DNA of 32,496 bases, taken from the NCBI GenBank assembly GCA_003820375.1, contig RPQH01000050.1:1-32496 (forward strand), in the 5' to 3' direction. The DNA is from Ignavibacteriota bacterium (GTDB lineage Bacteria > Bacteroidota > Ignavibacteria > Tepidaquicellales > OLB5). Positions 7,089 to 16,540 of the stretch are shown here, piece by piece. Every line of letters starts with the position of its first letter. The first letter of the stretch is position 1. A program made the translations under genes and the position numbers. The notes under the pieces are model-generated. The model had not been told where the DNA came from. It saw only the letters and a list, made by a program, of their open reading frames with translations, and did no database searches.

Positions 7089-8594
7089 TTATTTCACTAG
7101 TATCATTTTCTTCACATCCGAAAAATCACCTGCAGTCATTTTATAGAAATATATTCCACTGCTTAGTCTTGAAGCATTGAAATCAATTTCGTAACTTCCT
7201 TTCTTCATATCTTTTGATATCAAAACTGCAGCTTCTTTTCCGAGTACATCGAAAACTTTTATTGAAACAAAATCATCTTTAGGCAAAGTAAAATCTATTT
7301 TTGTAGAGGGATTAAACGGGTTTGGATAATTCTGTCCCAGTGTATAGATAAGTGGTGTTGATTGAGTCTTTGGGTTTATACCAACAACAGCGCTGTATCT
7401 GTCCCAGTATACTCTTTTGTTTGCACCATCAAGTCCAACCCAGATAACACCAACATCAGTTGTATTATACAACTCAACCATAGCAGGAATATAGCCTCTT
7501 GCTGACCACCCCGGAGGATGCTCGCTTATTTGTGTTGTACCGGTAAAAGTACCCGGAGTAGTAAGGTTTGCAAATTTATATATTATCTTGTCAGTACCGT
7601 TTGACGGGGCTCCGGTTTGCAAGCTGTCAGAATAATAAGCTATTTCACATCCGGAAACATAGTGTTTTGCTTCAAACCAATATTCATCTACATTTGTATT
7701 ACCTGCAACAAGAAATTCGGAACCGTAAGATGTTCCTCCAAGACTTACCATACATTTAATATCAATACTGCCGGTCAAACCTTCCGCCCAGAAAAGCCAA
7801 ATAGTACCGCCATAGAACACAGACTGGAATTCTGTCTTTGAAACAGATGTATTTGTAACAACATTCAGGAATGAACCTGCAACAGCCATTGTTCCCGGGG
7901 TCGATTCCCTATACCTGACGGCACGGATAACTGATTTAGCAGTATCAGCTAAAACCGGACCATAATAATTTAATGTAAGTGTATCGCCGTTACCGGACAT
8001 GTAAATTCTGGGATTAGCACCGTTTGCATCAATATACCCTGTAACAGGCCAGGTGATGCCGCCGTTTATTGTGCCGTATCTCCTGATATCATTATTGTTT
8101 AACTGGTCGCAAAAAATATAAACAGCACCTGTTGAACTTGCTGCGGCATCAAAATCTCTGACAGCAATTGTGGAAAATTGGTTAAAATTATTGTTTATAA
8201 CATTCCAGCAGTAAATAGAAGAACCAAACTGGAATAAGCAATAAATAGAATCAAGGCCGCTTCTTACCATTTTTGTTTTTGGAATAATTGCCGCGGGTGT
8301 AACATTCAAAATCGGTGTCCAGGTATTACCCTGTGTTGTAGATGAATATATCACCAGGCATCTACCTGCAATAATATTTGTATCAGGAATAGCAACATAT
8401 ATTGTTCCGTTTGAAGACTTCTGGACTCCCGATATCTTGCCAAAAGGTTCAGTATTGGAAATAATTACATCATTTGCCCAATCGGTAATAAAAGGTTCAT
8501 ATGTTCCCGGCGGAATAGCTTCTACCTTTAACTGACCTAATGACTGTAGTGTAATTGAAAAAATTAAGAAGAGTAACAGGAATGCTTGTTTCAT
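7089..8594 (-). CDS. T9SS-exported protein with propeller-like repeats
   Basis: This 501-residue protein has a signal peptide (residues 1-20, ending SLGQ). The central region (25-410) has motifs such as SSTTQGNTWTPI and YGTINGGITWP, which resemble the Asp-box/BNR repeats of sialidase-like beta-propellers, though no catalytic set was identified. The last 85 residues are a T9SS type A sorting domain: LGQNYPNPFNPSTKIDF, a VFDVLGKEA strand, an SGIYFYKMTAGDF segment and a C-terminal KKMILVK. The product is probably secreted or anchored to the surface. A strong ribosome site (TAGGAGG) lies 7 nt upstream of the ATG. It is a single transcription unit with its own terminator. Confidence 0.8.
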   Translation of the reverse strand: MKQAFLLLFLIFSITLQSLGQLKVEAIPPGTYEPFITDWANDVIISNTEPFGKISGVQKSSNGTIYVAIPDTNIIAGRCLVIYSSTTQGNTWTPILNVTPAAIIPKTKMVRSGLDSIYCLFQFGSSIYCWNVINNNFNQFSTIAVRDFDAAASSTGAVYIFCDQLNNNDIRRYGTINGGITWPVTGYIDANGANPRIYMSGNGDTLTLNYYGPVLADTAKSVIRAVRYRESTPGTMAVAGSFLNVVTNTSVSKTEFQSVFYGGTIWLFWAEGLTGSIDIKCMVSLGGTSYGSEFLVAGNTNVDEYWFEAKHYVSGCEIAYYSDSLQTGAPSNGTDKIIYKFANLTTPGTFTGTTQISEHPPGWSARGYIPAMVELYNTTDVGVIWVGLDGANKRVYWDRYSAVVGINPKTQSTPLIYTLGQNYPNPFNPSTKIDFTLPKDDFVSIKVFDVLGKEAAVLISKDMKKGSYEIDFNASRLSSGIYFYKMTAGDFSDVKKMILVK

Positions 8595-8697
8595 TATTAA
8601 CCTCCTAAAAATAAATTAAGAAAAATTATAATAAAAATTTCCGGCTTCAAAAACATATTTAATACATTTTAAATATACAATACAGAATCAAATCTTA

Positions 8698-8916
8698 TTA
8701 TAGTATTTCGAAGATTTTTTCTTTATATGTTTCTCCCCTGATAAGCTCTATTCTGGATTTTGGTACTTTAAGGAAGGATGATAATAGTTCTTTTACACGC
8801 TCATTTGCTTTGCCCTTTTCGGGGGGAACAGAGACTTTTACCTCAAAATAATCTTTTGAAATTTCTTTTATCTCGTTTCGTCCTGCGTTTGGCTTTACTT
8901 TCACTTTGATAAGCAT
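8698..8916 (-). CDS. DUF167 (UPF0235) family protein
   Basis: This 72-residue protein, starting MLIKVKVKPNAGRNEI, has the DUF167 pattern: KVKPNAGRN near the start, VKVSVPPEKGKANE in the middle, then LKVPKSRIELIRGETYKEK. YggU-type proteins are small alpha/beta proteins of unknown function. The frame can be extended upstream to 8985, but that extension runs through the hairpin terminator of the efflux operon and encodes an unrelated hydrophobic stretch. The ATG at 8914-8916 therefore fits family length and context. It sits at the far end of the efflux operon, after the terminator. Confidence 0.85.
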   Translation of the reverse strand: MLIKVKVKPNAGRNEIKEISKDYFEVKVSVPPEKGKANERVKELLSSFLKVPKSRIELIRGETYKEKIFEIL

Positions 8917-8932
8917 TGTAAAATTTAGCAAT

Positions 8933-8967
8933 AAAAAAAGGAGTATTCTATTTATAAAGAATACCCC
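8933..8967 (-). terminator. Terminator after the efflux operon
   Basis: On the minus strand GGGGTATTCT pairs with AGAATACTCC (one G-T wobble) across a 7-8 nt loop (8940-8949 with 8958-8967). It is followed by seven T residues. It lies 49 nt after the stop of the RND gene and before the DUF167 start. Confidence 0.85.
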
Positions 8968-9015
8968 TTTGATGTTCCAAAACAATCGCTTAGGAACCAG
9001 ATTTGAATTTATATA

Positions 9016-12000
9016 TTAAACAGAACCTATGAATACATCAGCAGCTCCAACAAATATAGCTTTTATTGCTTTTATCAATCCTTTTTTCTTGAGTACAATC
9101 TTAAAGTCGTCAACTGCTGAATAAATTGCAGGAACAATAACAAGAGTTAAGAATGTAGCTACAGCAAGACCAAATATTATTGCAACACCCATAGGTCTCC
9201 AGAAAGCAGTATTCTCACCACCTATTATCAGGCTAAAGCTTCTCCAGTCAAAATCAACACCGGTTGTAAGCGGTATAAGACCTGCAATTGTTGCTGCAGC
9301 AGTTAAAAATACAGGACGCAGCCTAATAGTACCAGATTTAATCATAGCTTCATCCCTGCTTAGCCCCTGCTTCTCAAGCTCCTTCTGGAAATCAAGAAGT
9401 ATGATTGCATTTCTTACAACAATACCTCCCAGGGCAATAACACCGATACCGGTCATAATTATTCCAAATGGTGTTCCAGTTATTAACAAACCCAAAAATA
9501 CACCAATTAAAGATAATAATACTGAAAACATAATTATCAGCGGAGTGGTTAAAGAATTGAATTCGATAACCATAAGCATAAATATCATCAGCAGAGAAAT
9601 TAAAAATGATTGCATAAGGAATGCTGATGTTTCTGCCTGGTCTTCCTGTTCTCCTGTATATTTCATCGAATAACCTTCCGGAAGTTTATAATTTGTCAGC
9701 TTTGCCTGTACATCCTTAAGCACATCATTTCCAAGCCTGCCCTCTGCATTAGCTGAAATAGTAACAACCCTGTCAAGGTCTTTTCTCTTGATAGCACCAA
9801 TACCGCCGGAGAAATCAACTTTTGCGACAGATGTTAAAGGTATTTTATTTCCATTCATGTTTGAAATGAACATATTCTCAATTGCAGAAATATTATCTCT
9901 CTGGTTCTTATCAAGTCTTACTGTTATATCATATTCATCTTCACCGACACGGTAAGTGCTTGCTTCAGTACCATTAATAGCAGTTCTTATAGTACTGGCA
10001 ATCATTGCAGTGTTGAGTTTATACAAAGCAGCTTTTTCCCTGTCAACAGTAACTTTGATTTCAGGTCTTGCCTGGTCAAAGTCATGTTTCAAATCACTTA
10101 TGCCGGGGATATCTTTTATCTGTTTCTTAATATCATCAGCAATACTTCCAAGCATGACAAAATCATCACCAGATATTTCTATGTTGATAGGCGGACCCAC
10201 AGGCGGTCCCATATTTTGCTTTGAAACCTCAACTTCTGCGCCTGCTATATTTCCTAAGATTCCCCTTACATCTTCAATGGTTTCAAATGAGCTTCTTGGT
10301 CTGTCTTTTTTATCGAAGAAATTAAGTGTAACTGTACTCTTATTTGGAATCCCATCACCGCTGAAATCCATCGGGTTATTGGATGAACCGATATTAGCAA
10401 CGTAATACTCGATGTCTTTAAATTGAGGCAGCTTACTTTCTATCTGCTTGGTTAGTTCATTTGTCTTATCAACATTTGTTCCGATAGGCATTGTTATATT
10501 AATATATGCCTGTCTCGGCTCTACATCAGGAAAGAATTCAACGCCATTATTGAACATACCATAAATGACAAACATAAAAACAAGCAAAAGTACTGTTAAT
10601 CCAATTGTAAGTTTTCTCCTTTTAAGACACCATCTCAAAGCTCTTTCATAATCCCTCACAAGCTTGCCAAAAAACTTTTCATCAAATTTTTCTATAGCTT
10701 TTTCCAGGAAGTTTTTCTTTTTCCCTTTTGCCTTATCCTTTGCTACATTGATAAATACTGCTGCCTGTACCGGGCTTATTACCATAGCTACAAACAATGA
10801 TGAGAACAAACACACGATAAGTGTTATTGGCAGGAATTTCATGAATTCGCCGACAATACCCGGGAAAAATAATAACGGGAAGAAAGATGATATAATTGTT
10901 AAAGTTGCAATTGTAACCGGCTTGAAAACCTCTCGCGGTCCTTCGAGTGCTGCATCATATGGATTATACCCTTCCTTCTCCTGCAAACGGTATATATTTT
11001 CCATAACTACAATTGCATCATCTACAATTATTCCCAGTACAAGTATGAGTGTGAATAATACAAGCATGTTAAGGGTAATTCCCATCCAGCTTAATACTAT
11101 AAACGATATAAGGAACGAAAGCGGTATGGATGTAGCAGTTAATAATGCATTCTTCAATCCAAGAAAAAGAAGAAGAATTGAAATAACCAGTACCATACCT
11201 GTAATAATACCGTTTTCAAGTTCGTGCACGGTATTCAGCACATCTTTGGATTCGTCTGCTGTGAAGCTTATTTTTATACCGGGCGGAAAATTTTTCTGTT
11301 CACCAAGAACTAATGCTTTGGTTTCATCTGCAATCCTGACAATGTTTTCGCCGCTTCTTTTCTTTATAACCAAAGTGATGCTTTCAACACCATTTTCCCT
11401 GGAGTATGTCGTCCTGTCCTTATAACCATAAACAACCTGTGCAACGTCTTTAATATAAATAGGTGATGCATCTCCGTTATTGCCGTTACCTCCGTTACCG
11501 CCATTGCCATTGCCATTTCCGTTTCCTGTTGTCTTTACAACAAGATTACCGAATATAGAAGGATCTTCAACTTCACCCGGTACCCTGACAAGGTAATTTG
11601 AACTTCCAACATCAACACCGCCGCCGGGAATGCTAATATTCTCTGCAGAAATTGAATTAACAATATCATTAAAGCTGATATTGTAATATTTCATACGGTT
11701 CGCGTCAACATTAATTTTAACTTCTCTTTCAAGACCTCCAACTACATCCGCGCTTAATACTCCGGTTATACCTTCTATTTTATCACTGAGCTTATCTGCT
11801 ATATCTTTTAACTGTGCTAGCCCCTGGTTTCCTGAAATATTGACATAAAGTATTGGCAGCTCCGAAAAATTTATTTCGGTTATTATAGGCTCTTTTACAT
11901 CCCTGGGCATATTTGTCTTTGCAACAGATACCTTATCTCTTACACGCTGAAGAGCATCTTCTATCTTTACATCAGGAGTGAATTCAATAACTACTGTTGA

Positions 12001-12264
12001 AAAGCTTTCCCTGGATACAGAACTTATCTCCTTTACATCCTTAAGCCCTTTTAATTCTTTTTCAATTTCCTGCGTAACTAAGCTTTCTATATCCTGCGGA
12101 GATACGCCAACATATACTGTTGTAACAAAAATATATGGAATTGTAATAGATGGAGAAGACTCTCTCGGAAGTGCAACGTAAGAGAATATTCCCAGAATGA
12201 CAATTATAAATGTCATTATGTAAATTACAGTCTTGTTATTTACAATTGTTTTGAAAAACTTCAT
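9016..12264 (-). CDS. RND efflux pump inner-membrane permease (HAE1/AcrB-like)
   Basis: This 1082-residue protein has the RND layout: one N-terminal helix, a large periplasmic domain, six helices, a second periplasmic domain, and five or more helices. It begins MKFFKTIVNNKTVIYIMTF. The transmembrane helix 4 motif GIIVDDAIVVMENIYR carries the paired aspartates of the proton relay. The helix 10 motif reads GGIVVRNAIILLDF, with Arg where AcrB has Lys940. Near residue 250 the first porter region contains a Gly/Asn tract (about 20 residues of G and N) coded by a simple triplet repeat at 11478-11525. The pump would use proton-motive force to expel drugs, detergents or metals; the substrate is unknown. 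The start overlaps the adaptor's stop as ATGA. Confidence 0.92.
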   Translation of the reverse strand: MKFFKTIVNNKTVIYIMTFIIVILGIFSYVALPRESSPSITIPYIFVTTVYVGVSPQDIESLVTQEIEKELKGLKDVKEISSVSRESFSTVVIEFTPDVKIEDALQRVRDKVSVAKTNMPRDVKEPIITEINFSELPILYVNISGNQGLAQLKDIADKLSDKIEGITGVLSADVVGGLEREVKINVDANRMKYYNISFNDIVNSISAENISIPGGGVDVGSSNYLVRVPGEVEDPSIFGNLVVKTTGNGNGNGNGGNGGNGNNGDASPIYIKDVAQVVYGYKDRTTYSRENGVESITLVIKKRSGENIVRIADETKALVLGEQKNFPPGIKISFTADESKDVLNTVHELENGIITGMVLVISILLLFLGLKNALLTATSIPLSFLISFIVLSWMGITLNMLVLFTLILVLGIIVDDAIVVMENIYRLQEKEGYNPYDAALEGPREVFKPVTIATLTIISSFFPLLFFPGIVGEFMKFLPITLIVCLFSSLFVAMVISPVQAAVFINVAKDKAKGKKKNFLEKAIEKFDEKFFGKLVRDYERALRWCLKRRKLTIGLTVLLLVFMFVIYGMFNNGVEFFPDVEPRQAYINITMPIGTNVDKTNELTKQIESKLPQFKDIEYYVANIGSSNNPMDFSGDGIPNKSTVTLNFFDKKDRPRSSFETIEDVRGILGNIAGAEVEVSKQNMGPPVGPPINIEISGDDFVMLGSIADDIKKQIKDIPGISDLKHDFDQARPEIKVTVDREKAALYKLNTAMIASTIRTAINGTEASTYRVGEDEYDITVRLDKNQRDNISAIENMFISNMNGNKIPLTSVAKVDFSGGIGAIKRKDLDRVVTISANAEGRLGNDVLKDVQAKLTNYKLPEGYSMKYTGEQEDQAETSAFLMQSFLISLLMIFMLMVIEFNSLTTPLIIMFSVLLSLIGVFLGLLITGTPFGIIMTGIGVIALGGIVVRNAIILLDFQKELEKQGLSRDEAMIKSGTIRLRPVFLTAAATIAGLIPLTTGVDFDWRSFSLIIGGENTAFWRPMGVAIIFGLAVATFLTLVIVPAIYSAVDDFKIVLKKKGLIKAIKAIFVGAADVFIGSV

Positions 12265-13301
12265 TGGACCACCTGTACTTTTTCCCCGTCAACAAGTGAC
12301 TGGAATCCCTCATTAATTAATTTATCTCCAATATTTAATCCACTGGTTATAAGAACAGCGTTACCTTCCCTGCCGCCTGTTTCGATTATTCTTCTCTTTG
12401 CTATATCACCTTCAAGAACAAATACATATTTTTCCGAACCGTTATCTACTATATAATCCTGTGGAAATACAATAGCATCGGATAAATGGAATTTTGCTAT
12501 CTCAACCGAAGCATTCATTTCTGGTTTCAATATCCTCTCAGGATTGCTTATAACTATCTCAATCTCAAATGTTCTGCTCTGATTTGAAAGCGAAGGAGCA
12601 ATGTAACTGATAGAACCTTCAAACTCTGCCCCGGGAAGAACATCAACAGTAATTTTTACTGCCTGACCTAATCTTACATCTTTAATATGTCTTTCGGGTA
12701 CACCTGCTGATATTTTAACCTTAGATACATCAACCACGCTTATTATAGGTACTCCCGGAGCTGACATTTCACCTTTGTTTAAAAATTTAGCATCAACAAT
12801 TCCGCTTATTGGTGAACGGACAGATCCTTTATTGATATGAGTCCTGATAACATCAAGTCCTTTTTCGGCTGCTTCAAGCTGAAGCAGTGCTGTACGGTAT
12901 GCAACTTCAGTTGTAGCATTTTCCTTATAAAGCTGTTCCTGTTTTTCATAGTTAAGCTTAGCGAGTTCAAGCTGTGCTAAAGAAGATTCATAGGTTGCAT
13001 TTTCCACATCTTTCTTTAGACGTGCAACAACCTGCCCGCGTGAAACATAATCACCTTTATCTTTTACAATACTCAAAATTAACCCGCCTTCTTCAGATGA
13101 TATTTTGGCTGTTGCATTAGGTTTAATAACACCAACAACATTAAAATTTTCCGTAAAAGACTTCGGCATTACTTCCACAACCTTAACATTTGTAAGCTGT
13201 GTTTGTTCACTAATCTGTGATTCGGTCTTCTTTCCGCAAGAATAAAAAACTATTGCTGCAAATAGAACAATTGATATTATTATTAATTTATTGATTTTCA
13301 T
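12261..13301 (-). CDS. RND periplasmic adaptor (HlyD/AcrA-like membrane fusion protein)
   Basis: This 346-residue protein has an N-terminal hydrophobic segment ending in Cys22 (FYSC), so it is plausibly a lipoprotein, although the lipobox is not ideal. A lipoyl-type half (SSEEGGLILSIVKDKGDYV) is followed by a helical hairpin (about 100-150) and the second lipoyl half (VRSPISGIVDAKFLNKGE). Beta-barrel and membrane-proximal domains follow. It links the RND permease to the TolC-type channel across the periplasm. It is third in the tetR-tolC-mfp-RND operon, and its stop codon overlaps the permease start by 4 nt. Confidence 0.9.
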   Translation of the reverse strand: MKINKLIIISIVLFAAIVFYSCGKKTESQISEQTQLTNVKVVEVMPKSFTENFNVVGVIKPNATAKISSEEGGLILSIVKDKGDYVSRGQVVARLKKDVENATYESSLAQLELAKLNYEKQEQLYKENATTEVAYRTALLQLEAAEKGLDVIRTHINKGSVRSPISGIVDAKFLNKGEMSAPGVPIISVVDVSKVKISAGVPERHIKDVRLGQAVKITVDVLPGAEFEGSISYIAPSLSNQSRTFEIEIVISNPERILKPEMNASVEIAKFHLSDAIVFPQDYIVDNGSEKYVFVLEGDIAKRRIIETGGREGNAVLITSGLNIGDKLINEGFQSLVDGEKVQVVQ

Positions 13302-13326
13302 TTTATATTTTTCGGATAATTTCTAA

Positions 13327-14670
13327 TTACTTTTCTAAAAGTTGTTCTAATTCGGTTCTTGCATTTAAATAATCATAAATCGCCTGTACATACCCAAGCC
13401 TCACCTGGTTAACCAGCAATTCTGCATCAAATACATCTATCTGGTTTATCACACCGCTTTTAAAACTAATGTTTGCCAGCTCAAGACCTCTTTCCGCCAT
13501 TTCAACATTTTCTTTCTGAGCAGTAATCCTGTTCTTTGCATCCTGTAATCTCAGAAGGATACTTTCACCTTGTGTTTTTAATTTTTCTCTGACATCAGCT
13601 ATAGTTTCATCTGTCTTTTTTACATCTATCTCGGATTGATTAACTTTAAACTGGGTCTTGAATATATTCAAATCCCACGACATACCTATTCCTGCATTTA
13701 TAGCAGTAAAAAACGGAAACTTAAAAAAAGATTTTCCGTCATTTTCAGCCGCTTGATTTTGAATCTGTCCAAAGAGATAAAACTTAGGCATTAAGTTTGC
13801 TTTAGATACCCTTACAAGTTCTTCATTTATTGAGCGTCCTATTCTCAATTGCCTTATTGCGACGTTCTTATCCGAAATAGTATTCAGAATATTTTCAACA
13901 GAGCCAAATACTTCCGTACTGTCATAATCTAAGCTTCCGGCAACATCTATATCCCGGTTATCTTTAAGACCAATTGTGGTTCTTAAAAATTTCTTGCTTA
14001 TTTCAAAGTTATGTTCTGCCTGAATAAGGTTAGGCCTGATTGTTTCCACCCTTACTTTAGCTCTTAAGTAATCAAATTCCAATGCAGTTCCAACCCTGAA
14101 ACGTGCTTCTACAACTCTTAAATTTTCCTGTGCATTATTAAGACTTAACTGATTTAAATTAACTACTTCTTTGGTCAGCAGAACGTTAAGAAAAGCTTTT
14201 GTTACATCTGTTTTCACTCTGTGTTCTACCTGGTTTACCATTTCATCCTGCAGCCGTGAATAATATTCTGCAATTTTTATACCCGACATTATTGGAGTAC
14301 CCAAAACCGGGATAGCTTCTGTTACACTAAGTGTTGTGGTAATAGTATTATCTGTACCAACAGCAATTCTCTGGGTTTGTCCGCCAATACTCAGGGTAAA
14401 AAAGTTTTGCTTGATAGCTCTTGTATATTGCGAGCTTAAAGTTAATGTAGGTACAAGATTCTCACTGTAAACTTCCGATACTTTTTCTTCCGCTTTCAGC
14501 TTTTCGTATCTGACATTTATCAAGTCTGAATTATACCGCTGTGCTAAGGAAATTGCTTCTGTAAGGTTTAGTACTTTTACATTCTGGGAATACGAAACAC
14601 CGCACAGGAATAAAAATAATATCAATCCTGTTGTAAATGTTCCTTTTCTTTTATGGTGATTAAATATCAT
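13327..14670 (-). CDS. TolC-family outer-membrane efflux channel
   Basis: This 447-residue protein has a signal peptide (about 1-28, ending SYSQ) and the internal two-fold repeat of the OEP/TolC family. It starts at LNLTEAISLAQRYNSDL, has long amphipathic helices, and the repeated segment ENLRVVEARFRVGTALEFDYL is echoed at ELANISFKSGVINQIDV. It forms the trimeric outer-membrane exit duct for the pump encoded downstream. It lies 20 nt after the regulator and 25 nt before the adaptor, as expected of one message. Confidence 0.9.
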   Translation of the reverse strand: MIFNHHKRKGTFTTGLILFLFLCGVSYSQNVKVLNLTEAISLAQRYNSDLINVRYEKLKAEEKVSEVYSENLVPTLTLSSQYTRAIKQNFFTLSIGGQTQRIAVGTDNTITTTLSVTEAIPVLGTPIMSGIKIAEYYSRLQDEMVNQVEHRVKTDVTKAFLNVLLTKEVVNLNQLSLNNAQENLRVVEARFRVGTALEFDYLRAKVRVETIRPNLIQAEHNFEISKKFLRTTIGLKDNRDIDVAGSLDYDSTEVFGSVENILNTISDKNVAIRQLRIGRSINEELVRVSKANLMPKFYLFGQIQNQAAENDGKSFFKFPFFTAINAGIGMSWDLNIFKTQFKVNQSEIDVKKTDETIADVREKLKTQGESILLRLQDAKNRITAQKENVEMAERGLELANISFKSGVINQIDVFDAELLVNQVRLGYVQAIYDYLNARTELEQLLEK

Positions 14671-14689
14671 ATATTTTATATAGTCCTTT

Positions 14690-15322
14690 TTATCTTTTGA
14701 CTTCTGTCTCTAATAATTTCTTTGTTTTAAGATATTTTTCTTTTCCCTGTTCTGTTAATATTCCGTTCAGAAGCATTTCAAATGTATATTTAAAAGCTTC
14801 CTGCATGGAAAACTTATTTCTTAAAATAAACTCAGGGTTTACAATAGCCCGTACTGTACTTATAAAAGATGTAATAATTATTTCAGGCGGATATGGCTCA
14901 ATTAATTTTTCTTTTCTTCCCTGCTCGAGCAGAATTTTAACTATTGATAAAATTCTTTCTGTTCTGAACTTATCTACTTTTATCCAGATTTGCGGTGTAT
15001 GCAGCTGCAGGTCCCTGTACCATTTATCACTATGTCTCATCATCCTGCTGCTGTACATATTTAATAATTTTACAAATTTTACAATTACATTTTCTCTGGA
15101 GTTAATTATTTCATCCAGGTCTGTAGTTGCGCATGTTATAAAATCTTCCGATATTTCTTCGACTAGTTTTTCTTTCGACGGGAAGTGCTTATAAATTGTT
15201 TTCTTGCTCATCTGAAGTTCACTGGCGATCTCATCCATAGTAGTTTTGTAAAAGCCTTCATTAATGAACTTTTCCTGCGTAAATCTCAGAATTTTTTCTT
15301 TTTCTACCCGATTATCAGTCAC
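14690..15322 (-). CDS. TetR/AcrR-family regulator of the efflux operon
   Basis: This 210-residue protein has an N-terminal TetR helix-turn-helix: FINEGFYKTTMDEIASELQ followed by MSKKTIYKHFPSKEKLVEEI, about residues 18-58. The all-helical C-terminal ligand domain is variable. The start is the GTG at 15320-15322. It is the first gene of the operon, so it represses or induces its own message together with the pump. A 9-bp palindrome pair at 15338-15369 overlaps the predicted promoter and is the likely operator. The inducer is unknown. Confidence 0.9.
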   Translation of the reverse strand: MTDNRVEKEKILRFTQEKFINEGFYKTTMDEIASELQMSKKTIYKHFPSKEKLVEEISEDFITCATTDLDEIINSRENVIVKFVKLLNMYSSRMMRHSDKWYRDLQLHTPQIWIKVDKFRTERILSIVKILLEQGRKEKLIEPYPPEIIITSFISTVRAIVNPEFILRNKFSMQEAFKYTFEMLLNGILTEQGKEKYLKTKKLLETEVKR

Positions 15323-15337
15323 TTATGTTTTACCTAA

Positions 15338-15369
15338 TTGGAAACTTATTTAGTTTTTCGAGTTTCCAA
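15338..15369. promoter_or_regulatory. Probable TetR operator
   Basis: Perfect inverted repeat TTGGAAACT (15338-15346) and AGTTTCCAA (15361-15369), separated by 14 bp. It lies 16 nt upstream of the regulator start and overlaps the -7 box of the predicted promoter. Arm centres are 23 bp apart, about two helical turns. Confidence 0.6.
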
Positions 15370-15396
15370 AATAATGAACTGAACCCGAAAAATCAA
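15367..15396 (-). promoter_or_regulatory. Predicted promoter of the tetR-efflux operon
   Basis: On the minus strand TTGATT (15391-15396) is followed after 16 bp by TTATTTTG (15367-15374), close to the local consensus. The -7 element runs straight into the palindrome. Confidence 0.45.
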
Positions 15397-15523
15397 TGGC
15401 AATGAATAGAATATTTCCGAAAATGTTGTTTAAATAATTTAAAGTGAAAATAAATTTTAAAAAATTTTAAAAAAATAAGAATTTTGTATTAACATTAATT
15501 GTTTTATATGATATAATTGTATT

Positions 15524-16540
15524 ATGGAATCAAAAGATATATCATTGAAGAAAAAGGCTGCCCTCATTTCTTTAATTATTGGTTTCTTAATGTTTACCGG
15601 AAAAATGGGTGCCTACCTCCTGACAAATTCTGCCGCAATTCTTTCAGATGCACTTGAATCTGTAGTCCATGTTATCGCAACGTCATTTGCATTTTATAGC
15701 TTATATTTATCATTAAGACCGCCTGATAAAAAATATCCTTACGGTTATGGTAAAATAGAATATTTCTCTGCAGGATTTGAAGGTGCTTTAATCATAATAG
15801 CTGCATTGTCAATTCTGTATTATGCAATACATGATATTATCGCCGGTTCGAATATTAAGGAAGTTGATATTGGAGCAATTGTAGTTTTTATTGCAAGTGC
15901 AGTTAATGTAATACTTGGTCTTTATCTCATTCGTTCAGGTAAAAAAACAAAAAGCATAATATTAATAGCTGACGGTAAGCATGTTTTAACCGATGCCTAT
16001 ACAAGCATTGGAGCTTTTATTGCTTTATTGCTTGTACTCTTTACAAATAACACGCTGTTTGATCCCATTGTTGCAATTATTCTGGCACTTAATATTATAT
16101 GGACAGGAAAAAGACTGGTACATGAATCTGTCCTTGGATTGATGAATATCACAGAAGACAGCTTGCTGGATGATATAGCAAACAGGCTTGAAACGGAAAG
16201 ACATTCACATTTGAAATGGATTGATATGCATATGTTCAGATACTGGAAATCAGGCGGTAAATATTACACTGACTTCCATCTTACTGTTCCTAATTATATG
16301 TCTGTTACAGAGGGACATCAAACTGCGCATGATATTGAAGATATTTTCAAAGAAGTTTTTCACACTGAATCTGTTGAAGCCCTGGTGCATTTAGACCCAT
16401 GCAAGCCCGAATGCTGTAAGCTTTGCAGAATGGAAGAGTGTGAAATAAGAACCGAAAAATTTTCCGGTGCATTGCTCTGGACAGATAAAAAAATTGCAGA
16501 TAAAGCACCATACCTGGTTGAAGAAACAAGATACGACTAA
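15524..16540 (+). CDS. Cation diffusion facilitator (CDF) metal exporter
   Basis: This 338-residue protein has six predicted membrane helices followed by a cytoplasmic ferredoxin-like domain, as in YiiP/CzcD-type proton-coupled exporters of divalent metals. Helix 5 carries HVLTD (His153 and Asp157), the standard metal site. In helix 2 the matching residues appear to be Glu45 and His49 (SDALESVVH) rather than the usual Asp or His/Asp pair. The C-terminus adds a cysteine-rich tail after residue 285 (HLDPCKPECCKLC, then EEC), probably a metal sensor or loading site. The metal is not predictable. It is transcribed divergently from the efflux operon, with 201 nt between the two starts. Confidence 0.88.
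   Translation: MESKDISLKKKAALISLIIGFLMFTGKMGAYLLTNSAAILSDALESVVHVIATSFAFYSLYLSLRPPDKKYPYGYGKIEYFSAGFEGALIIIAALSILYYAIHDIIAGSNIKEVDIGAIVVFIASAVNVILGLYLIRSGKKTKSIILIADGKHVLTDAYTSIGAFIALLLVLFTNNTLFDPIVAIILALNIIWTGKRLVHESVLGLMNITEDSLLDDIANRLETERHSHLKWIDMHMFRYWKSGGKYYTDFHLTVPNYMSVTEGHQTAHDIEDIFKEVFHTESVEALVHLDPCKPECCKLCRMEECEIRTEKFSGALLWTDKKIADKAPYLVEETRYD

Noticed and set aside
8917..8985. N-terminal extension of the DUF167 protein
   Set aside because: It reads through the terminator hairpin of the efflux operon and exceeds the usual family length.
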